A stretch of 16,607 nt of DNA. Origin: Chitinivibrionales bacterium (lineage in GTDB: Bacteria; Fibrobacterota; Chitinivibrionia; Chitinivibrionales; WJKA01). Both the position numbers and the translations under genes were made by a program. The notes under the pieces are model-generated. The model saw only the letters and a list, made by a program, of their open reading frames with translations, had not been told where the DNA came from and did no database searches. Below, one piece after another: positions 1 through 5,043 of this stretch. The stretch lies in NCBI GenBank assembly GCA_014729375.1, contig WJKA01000614.1, positions 1 through 16,607 on the forward strand, read 5' to 3'. Position 1 is the first letter of the stretch. Each line of letters opens with the position of its first letter.

Positions 1-2
1 CA

Positions 3-167
3 AGCTATAATTTCAATCTTGGCGCCGCGGCGCATGCAATGATGGATTTCATTCTCACGCGCAGCTCCCGCCGGAGGCAGACGCACGGCAAAACCGTTGA
101 AATTGACGGCAGCATTATTGAGCGTGTCACAACGGCGCCGCCGAAGGACGGGCCTACTACCAGATAA
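3..167 (+). CDS. C-terminal end of an unidentified protein (5' truncated by window edge)
   Basis: An open plus-strand frame enters from the left edge and ends at a TAA at 165-167, giving 54 visible residues. They start near SYNFNLGAAAHAMMDF, continue through a basic segment (SSRRRQTHGK) and end in APPKDGPTTR. The residue mix is protein-like, with an Ala-rich, probably helical stretch, and the next sign of coding on this strand starts about 45 nt downstream. I do not recognise the family; the end of a sugar-oxidoreductase-like enzyme is only a guess. The minus strand is also open here, but its translation does not look like protein, so I prefer the plus-strand reading. Confidence 0.45.
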   Translation, partial: SYNFNLGAAAHAMMDFILTRSSRRRQTHGKTVEIDGSIIERVTTAPPKDGPTTR

Positions 168-212
168 ACATTTTTTTTCATCTTTCATGCCGGACATAAT
201 CCTCAATTTCTT

Positions 213-350
213 ATGATGATGAAATAATTGACAGTTGCTGCGGCAGTCTATTTCACCTTTATGCCTATTTCGGCTTTTATTTCTATCGCTCAGGCGAATT
301 CGGGAAGGCACCGGGTGATCGTCTCGACCGATATCGGTGGAAGTGGTCCC
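213..350 (+). pseudogene. N-terminal remnant of a DUF1593-type secreted protein, truncated and with an in-frame stop
   Basis: The frame starting at ATG 213 reads MMMK, then TAA (225-227), then a hydrophobic signal-peptide-like stretch LTVAAAVYFTFMPISAFI followed by SIAQANSGRHRVIVSTDIGG. The RVIVSTDIGG block is characteristic of the start of the mature domain in DUF1593 proteins, a family with a nucleoside-hydrolase-like fold often found among secreted polysaccharide-associated proteins; these normally continue with S-D-P-D-D-F/Y. Here the match stops after SGP at about 350 and the frame ends a few codons later in unrelated residues. The normal family length is several hundred residues, so over 80% of the gene is missing. 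A TTG at 228 could act as a start, but no clear ribosome site precedes it. Identification rests on one short motif plus the signal peptide. Confidence 0.6.
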
Positions 351-890
351 TACTGCACCGTAACCACATTCCCGCCGAGCTGAAGGCCGCGTGCTTTGCA
401 GCATCCCCCTGAGACCGTCCCTGCCAAGCCGGGGCTCAATGCCGATCCTGCGAATGATGTTGTTGTACACTGCCGAGTTATCGGACCGGATTTCCATGCT
501 ATAATAGTTCGAGTCGGCAACTGTGTTGCCTTCGATACGGTTTTCGGTATTGCCGCCTGCCCGGATGCCGATGCCGTTTACATTGACTATGTCGTTGTTG
601 AAAAGCTCGATATGTGATGAATTGCCCTGGAGATCGACGCCATACTCATAATGGTATGCAATGGTGAGGTTTTCGATGCGCACAAAGCTTTGGTTGTCAA
701 TTAAAACGCCGGTATGATACACAGTCCATTCGATATTTTTATTCTCCGGTGAGGAACTGTCGGTGGTGCGCAGATACAGCATGGTATCGGCGATGCTGAA
801 ATACCACTCGCCGGCGGTGCCCAGTGCGATTCCTGCAGCACGGGATTTGCTGAGCGGTTCCCTGATAACCGGTGCGCCGAATGTCAATTC
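351..890 (-). pseudogene. Internal fragment of a right-handed parallel beta-helix (pectate-lyase-like) protein
   Basis: Reading the minus strand in the frame with codon first bases at 899, 896 and so on gives about 150 uninterrupted residues of typical beta-helix protein. They begin TFGAPVIREPLSKSRAAG, continue GEWYFSIADTMLYLRTTD and then run through rungs such as VLIDNQSFVRIENLTIAY, GVDLQGNSSHIELFNND, IGIRAGGNTENRIEGN and MEIRSDNSAVYNNIIRRIG. GEWYF..ADTMLYLRT is the usual pre-helix block of these enzymes, so 100-200 N-terminal residues are missing. After about position 430 a beta-helix-like reading requires frame changes: one alternative frame gives GLQLGGNVVTVQ just before the break at 350/351. 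There is no start codon with a ribosome site and no C-terminus. It lies directly downstream of the esterase on the same strand. I regard it as a broken gene; it is a distant relative of the two beta-helix proteins at 10747-15916. Confidence 0.7.
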
Positions 891-2740
891 GGATGTATCA
901 TGACGCGGTGGAAACGATACCCTCTGCTGCGGAACTGCAGAAGATAGCATCCCGAAGGCATCCCGGCAGATTGAGTGTCGATTCGAAATTCCTCCGCGGG
1001 GAGAGCTTTTTCAAACAGCGTTTTCCCGGACAAGGTGAGAATTCTGAGCGTTGTTCCTCTTTGTGATCCCGGCACTGCAATCCACCGGGAACCGATCCTG
1101 ATATGCTCGGAGAATACCCGATATTGTTCCGATTGTGTGCGTACCGGCAGGCTTTCCTGTCCGGGAACGTAATACATTCGTTCCTGTCCTGTGCGGAACG
1201 CGGCTGCAGGAATACTGTCGTTATTGAACAGGTTGCAGTATGAGATATTCCGGGAATACGCATAGCGGGCCTCAACGGGGGCTGTCACGCTGTCGTTCCA
1301 GACCACCACCTGGGTGTCGTTTTCGATCCGCGCGTCGGCCCAGTGCCAGACACTGTCCTGCCCGCAGATAACAAATCCCTGCAGCGTGGATATCTGCGCG
1401 GGAGCAAGCCCGCTTTGTGCATGTTTGAAATAAATCCGGATCGATGAGCCTTCAAGAGAGTAGCCGTCATACCGCGGACCGGTATAGTCGGTGAATAAAT
1501 CTGTTTTCCCATACACATATCCCAGCGCACCCCGGGCTGCACGAAGGGCATTGCCCTTTTTGTTCCGCGGGTGAGAGCCTTCGCTCAAATCCGCGGAGCT
1601 AGCCATGAGTGTGCGGGGAAATTTTTCGATCATGGTGTAATCGTGGGTCTGGATTCCCGCGTAAAACCAGTAACCCGACATGACCGAATCCATGGAGCTG
1701 TCGATGCTGGTCGGCAAGTCCTGGTTGACCACTTTCCCGAACGAGAGCGGCCACTCGGCGCCGGTCGGGACATGAAACGACGGCCCGCCACCGTTGGGTT
1801 TCTGATTGTAAATAAACCAGAGGTCGTCCTGTTCAAAGCGTATTTGCCATCCGTAAATAATCGCTCCCATGATCGGAAACATCTGTTTTGTCGAATAGCC
1901 CGGCCCGGACTCGCCCTGGTCCCAGTAAATACCCCTGACGCCAAACCCTTCGATACGTCCTTCAACCATGTCGCGGTATCCTGTTCCGAGCTGGTTCGAG
2001 GTCGATTTCGCTGAAAACGGCTTTGGCGGAACCGCATCACCGGCCTGCGCGGCCGCGGAAGAATCTTTTTCCCACTCCTCTTCCATCCAGGAATTGTATC
2101 CGTCAACCATGTCGCCTGTCGCCCAGTAGCTGGCGGTCACCGCGCCCATTGCCGCCTCAATCAATCCCACAGGAACATCAAGCTGCTCACCCAGCTCCCG
2201 GCCGAACTGGAACAGCAGTGAAGAAAATTCCGGGAGATTTGATGCACTGGCGATTTCCCAGGTGCAGGAGGTGGCCTGCTGATGAAGATCACGCCCGTCA
2301 CACAGAATCCGGATATTATCATAGGGTGCATTAGCAATGATTTCATCATAGATCGCCTGCGTGGTTTTGCCTTCCTGCAGGCTGTATTCCATATTGGACT
2401 GTCCCGATCCGATCCAGACCTCGCCGACAAGGATATTGTCGAGGGTGATATTCGAGCCATCACCGGAAATAGTCATCTGCTGCGATGCTGCATTTGCATT
2501 CAGGGGAGAAAGAAACACTTTCCAGTCACCCGAGCCGCCGGCTGTTGCCGTTTTTGTTTGCCCGGCGAATTGCACGGTAATCGATGCTCCCGGAGAGGCT
2601 GTTCCCCAGATCGGAACATTTTTCCCCTGTTGAAGGACCATATTGTTGTCGATTACCACTGGAAGGTTTATTGCTGCGTAGAGAGGAATGATAAGCGCGG
2701 CAACTATTCCTGCGATTTTTCCCGTATCAAACAAGTGCAT
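884..2740 (-). CDS. Secreted sialate O-acetylesterase-like SGNH esterase with T9SS-type C-terminal tail
   Basis: This 618-aa protein belongs to the sialate-O-acetylesterase (SASA) type of SGNH hydrolases, which remove acetyl groups from sugars. Residues 1-23 are a signal peptide (GKIAGIVAALIIPLYAA). An N-terminal beta-sandwich carries the family block VVIDNNMVLQQGKNVPIWG (28-46). The nucleophile motif is GSGQSNM (111-117, Ser115), and the second conserved block is GIYWDQGESG (270-279). The C-terminal catalytic His is probably His390 in GSHPRNK; the family usually has D-I-H-P there, and this protein has Gly at the Asp position, with Glu387 three residues before the His. Residues ~540-618 form a T9SS-like sorting domain (LTLSGKTLFEK, MPSGCYLLQF), predicting export to the surface. 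The start is supported by AAGGA at 2748-2752, 7 nt upstream. The substrate is probably acetylated xylan or pectin-type glycan, by context only. The last two codons may derive from a rearrangement (see findings). Confidence 0.9.
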   Translation of the reverse strand: MHLFDTGKIAGIVAALIIPLYAAINLPVVIDNNMVLQQGKNVPIWGTASPGASITVQFAGQTKTATAGGSGDWKVFLSPLNANAASQQMTISGDGSNITLDNILVGEVWIGSGQSNMEYSLQEGKTTQAIYDEIIANAPYDNIRILCDGRDLHQQATSCTWEIASASNLPEFSSLLFQFGRELGEQLDVPVGLIEAAMGAVTASYWATGDMVDGYNSWMEEEWEKDSSAAAQAGDAVPPKPFSAKSTSNQLGTGYRDMVEGRIEGFGVRGIYWDQGESGPGYSTKQMFPIMGAIIYGWQIRFEQDDLWFIYNQKPNGGGPSFHVPTGAEWPLSFGKVVNQDLPTSIDSSMDSVMSGYWFYAGIQTHDYTMIEKFPRTLMASSADLSEGSHPRNKKGNALRAARGALGYVYGKTDLFTDYTGPRYDGYSLEGSSIRIYFKHAQSGLAPAQISTLQGFVICGQDSVWHWADARIENDTQVVVWNDSVTAPVEARYAYSRNISYCNLFNNDSIPAAAFRTGQERMYYVPGQESLPVRTQSEQYRVFSEHIRIGSRWIAVPGSQRGTTLRILTLSGKTLFEKALPAEEFRIDTQSAGMPSGCYLLQFRSRGYRFHRVMIHPN

Positions 2741-2779
2741 CGATATATCCTTGCCTGGATGTGAGTAGCATTTGCAATT

Positions 2780-2808
2780 AAAATAGTGTAGATATCTGGT
2801 TTAATCAA
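2780..2808 (-). promoter_or_regulatory. Candidate sigma70-like promoter of the esterase gene
   Basis: On the minus strand TTGATT (2803-2808) and TATTTT (2780-2785) are separated by exactly 17 nt. Each hexamer matches consensus at four of six positions. The predicted start of transcription near 2773 would leave a leader of about 33 nt before the esterase ATG. This supports separate transcription of the esterase from the regulator gene 263 nt upstream. The motif call is by eye only. Confidence 0.35.
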
Positions 2809-3003
2809 TCAGAAATCATTTTATTAAATCAATTCTTATTACGCGCAGTTACAGTTTTCGATGCAAATTTTTTCCACGCCATGTTTGCAGGCGCGAACCA
2901 GGCCGGGGAAGCTCCCTGATAAAGAAAAAACCTGATTGTGATCGATTATCTGTATTTCAGCAGGGGGCATATAAGCCGCAAAGCCCGCACATATACATGG
3001 CAC

Positions 3004-3888
3004 TCACCTCGTTGATCCATAATAAATCCGGGAATTGCGCAGCCTGCCCGGCGATTTGCCGGTAAGCCGCTTGAATATCTGTCGAAACTGCGAATAGGAA
3101 TTAAACCCGCATTCATCGGCAATCTGAACAAGCGGGAGATCGGTTGAGGAGAGCAGCTCGACGGCATGGCCGATTCTGAGCGTGTTCCGGTAGTCGATCG
3201 GGGAGGAGCCGGTTGACTGGGAGAACGTGTGCGACAGTGTCGATTCGCTGCACGCGCATCGCTGTGCGATATCACCAACTGTCAGTTGTTTTTGAAAATT
3301 ATCGCGGATATAACTGATTGCATCGGTCAAAATTCTGTTTTTGCGCACCCATACGGTATCGGTATTTTCCCGGATCAGGGGGATCACTTTTTCCGCAATC
3401 ATGATAATAACCGGCAGCACCTGCGACCAGGCGCGGAGCCCGGCAAACCGCGTGTTCGACTGGTATTCCCTGAGCGCGCTTTTCAAATTTGTCTGTGCTT
3501 TTTTCGTTCCTGCAACCACGGGCGGGATTCCCGAATGAACCGCGGCAAACGGCTGGAACAGCCGGATATCACGGGAATCCGGATCGCACGATAATACTGA
3601 GGTGTAATTCAGGTAGGCGAATATAAACTGCAGCGGTGCATCGATGGTGGTCTCGTGTCCGTGGGGTATCATTGCATCAGTAAAGTAAATATCACCTTCG
3701 GACAGCGGAAAATACTCACTGTTCAAATACATGCGTCCTTTACCGCTGAGAACAGCGCCGATTTCAAGCCCGGTATGAATATGCGGCTGTCCGAGCTTCC
3801 GCCACTTGTTGCGGAATCCGACACCGAATGATCCCTGCGCGGGATAGTACTCCCGGAATATGGGTACTTTCAGCGGTTTTCGGGCCAT
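3004..3888 (-). CDS. AraC-family transcriptional regulator with N-terminal cupin
   Basis: This 294-aa cytoplasmic protein has the standard AraC/XylS layout. An N-terminal cupin-like sensor covers roughly residues 30-95, with HIHTGLEIGAVLSGKGRMY and GDIYFTDAMIPHGHE as the two metal/ligand-site-like blocks. A mixed helical linker follows, then a C-terminal double helix-turn-helix at about 186-284. The first helix-turn-helix is LTVGDIAQRCACSESTLSHTF and the second LVQIADECGFNSYSQFRQIF, followed by the family signature KRLTGKSPGRLR. The length is normal. Such proteins usually sense a sugar or its breakdown product and control the adjacent uptake or degradation genes, so the downstream esterase and upstream barrel gene are plausible targets; this is inference. 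No good ribosome site precedes the ATG; the 77-nt gap to the barrel gene on the same strand allows co-transcription. Confidence 0.93.
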   Translation of the reverse strand: MARKPLKVPIFREYYPAQGSFGVGFRNKWRKLGQPHIHTGLEIGAVLSGKGRMYLNSEYFPLSEGDIYFTDAMIPHGHETTIDAPLQFIFAYLNYTSVLSCDPDSRDIRLFQPFAAVHSGIPPVVAGTKKAQTNLKSALREYQSNTRFAGLRAWSQVLPVIIMIAEKVIPLIRENTDTVWVRKNRILTDAISYIRDNFQKQLTVGDIAQRCACSESTLSHTFSQSTGSSPIDYRNTLRIGHAVELLSSTDLPLVQIADECGFNSYSQFRQIFKRLTGKSPGRLRNSRIYYGSTR

Positions 3889-3965
3889 CAGTAATAAAAT
3901 AAATGCCGACTGCCGGAGTTCGGATACCGGGGGCCCGGTATCTCATCCCCACCCGACGGTCATCC

Positions 3966-4901
3966 CTAAAACGCAACCAGCAGGCGCGCAATCGGCGCGG
4001 GTCCGGAATCGGAAAACGTATCACCGAGACTGCCGTTATACGGATTGGCCGCAAACAGTGACATGCCAATCGACAGGCCGAGTGCAATGCTGTGCTCCGT
4101 GAAATGCACCGGATATTTTTTACCGGCTTCACAGGAAAATTTCTGAAATTGAAGCGTATCGATTGCACAATCGACCCGGATTTCGAAATTGGTATTTTTT
4201 ATAAGTGAAAATCGCTTTTCTTCAAAATCGGTCCGGTCACGACGCAACCCCACGTAGACAATACTTTTAATATTCCTGTTTGCATGCAGCCGCGCACCGA
4301 TACGATAACTCAGGGCATACCGGCGGTCGCTGCCCCCTTTGTCAACTTTCAGCTTGGTTTCGCATTCGATCCAGTGGTCGCGATACAGACTGTTGTTTGT
4401 AATATGATAATTCCCGTAACTGAATAAAAGTCCGATATTCCCGCGTCCGCTGAAACCGGTGTCTGCATCACCGAACCGGCCTACATGCCCGCAAAAAAGC
4501 GAAACCGACCACGGCTCAGGAAAATTCATCGACCGGGTCAGCATCTCGACAACATTGATATCCCGTACCGATGCATCGTCATAGGCCTGCGGCCATGCAT
4601 GCTTAATCCCCGCGCCGATAAGCTGGGCCGGATATATGCCGCATTCGATCAGAAAAGCATTCGGCCGATATATATTCCTGAAAAAATAACCGTATATCTC
4701 CGGTTCTTTCCGGAACGCCAGCAGGGGGATCCCGCTGTCGGTAAGTGATAGGTATACCCCGCATGATGCATAATACGGATCATCGATCTCACCATACAGT
4801 TCATGCCGGCCGAGCATCCGGGATACGCCGATAGCGTAAATCGAATCCGCGGCGATTACAGCAATCGCAATCATTCGAAGCAGTCTGAGTGTATGGTTCA
4901 T
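3966..4901 (-). CDS. Probable outer-membrane beta-barrel protein, unknown family
   Basis: The 311-aa product starts with a signal peptide (LRLLRMIAIAVIAADSIYA, likely cleaved after Ala23). The rest lacks transmembrane helices. Instead it has many short stretches of alternating polar and hydrophobic residues, for example GNIGLLFSYGNYHI, YALSYRIGARLHAN, KSIVYVGLRRDRTDF and SIALGLSIGMSLFA. The chain ends in a terminal Phe (ARLLVAF). Together these features fit a small outer-membrane barrel of roughly 12-14 strands with a C-terminal aromatic assembly signal. I do not recognise a named family. It lies 77 nt upstream of the AraC gene on the same strand and diverges from the HzsA-related gene, with a 142-nt shared intergenic region. 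The barrel assignment is inferred from pattern, not from homology. Confidence 0.6.
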   Translation of the reverse strand: MNHTLRLLRMIAIAVIAADSIYAIGVSRMLGRHELYGEIDDPYYASCGVYLSLTDSGIPLLAFRKEPEIYGYFFRNIYRPNAFLIECGIYPAQLIGAGIKHAWPQAYDDASVRDINVVEMLTRSMNFPEPWSVSLFCGHVGRFGDADTGFSGRGNIGLLFSYGNYHITNNSLYRDHWIECETKLKVDKGGSDRRYALSYRIGARLHANRNIKSIVYVGLRRDRTDFEEKRFSLIKNTNFEIRVDCAIDTLQFQKFSCEAGKKYPVHFTEHSIALGLSIGMSLFAANPYNGSLGDTFSDSGPAPIARLLVAF

Positions 4902-5043
4902 TTCATTCTATTATGCTGTTTCAGGGCCGTTTTTGCAATATTCCACCATACTTTTGCAGAATTGCGGTAGAAAAGTCGGCTGTGTCGTGCTACATTTATA
5001 AAGAATACCGAATCGGACCGCACACCTATAATACGGGGGCGCA

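Noticed and set aside
1..350. Minus-strand frame open across the whole left end, continuous with the beta-helix fragment
   Set aside because: Past about 350 its translation is rich in Arg, His and Asn with no strand or helix pattern, while the plus strand there encodes a recognisable DUF1593 start. The openness appears to be chance.
396..617. 73-codon plus-strand frame
   Set aside because: It is antisense to the clear beta-helix reading and has no ribosome site or protein-like features beyond composition.
5027..5032. Perfect TATAAT just before the HzsA-related gene as a -10 element
   Set aside because: Transcription would start only about 4-5 nt before the ATG and bypass the GGGGG ribosome site, and no -35-like hexamer lies at the right distance.
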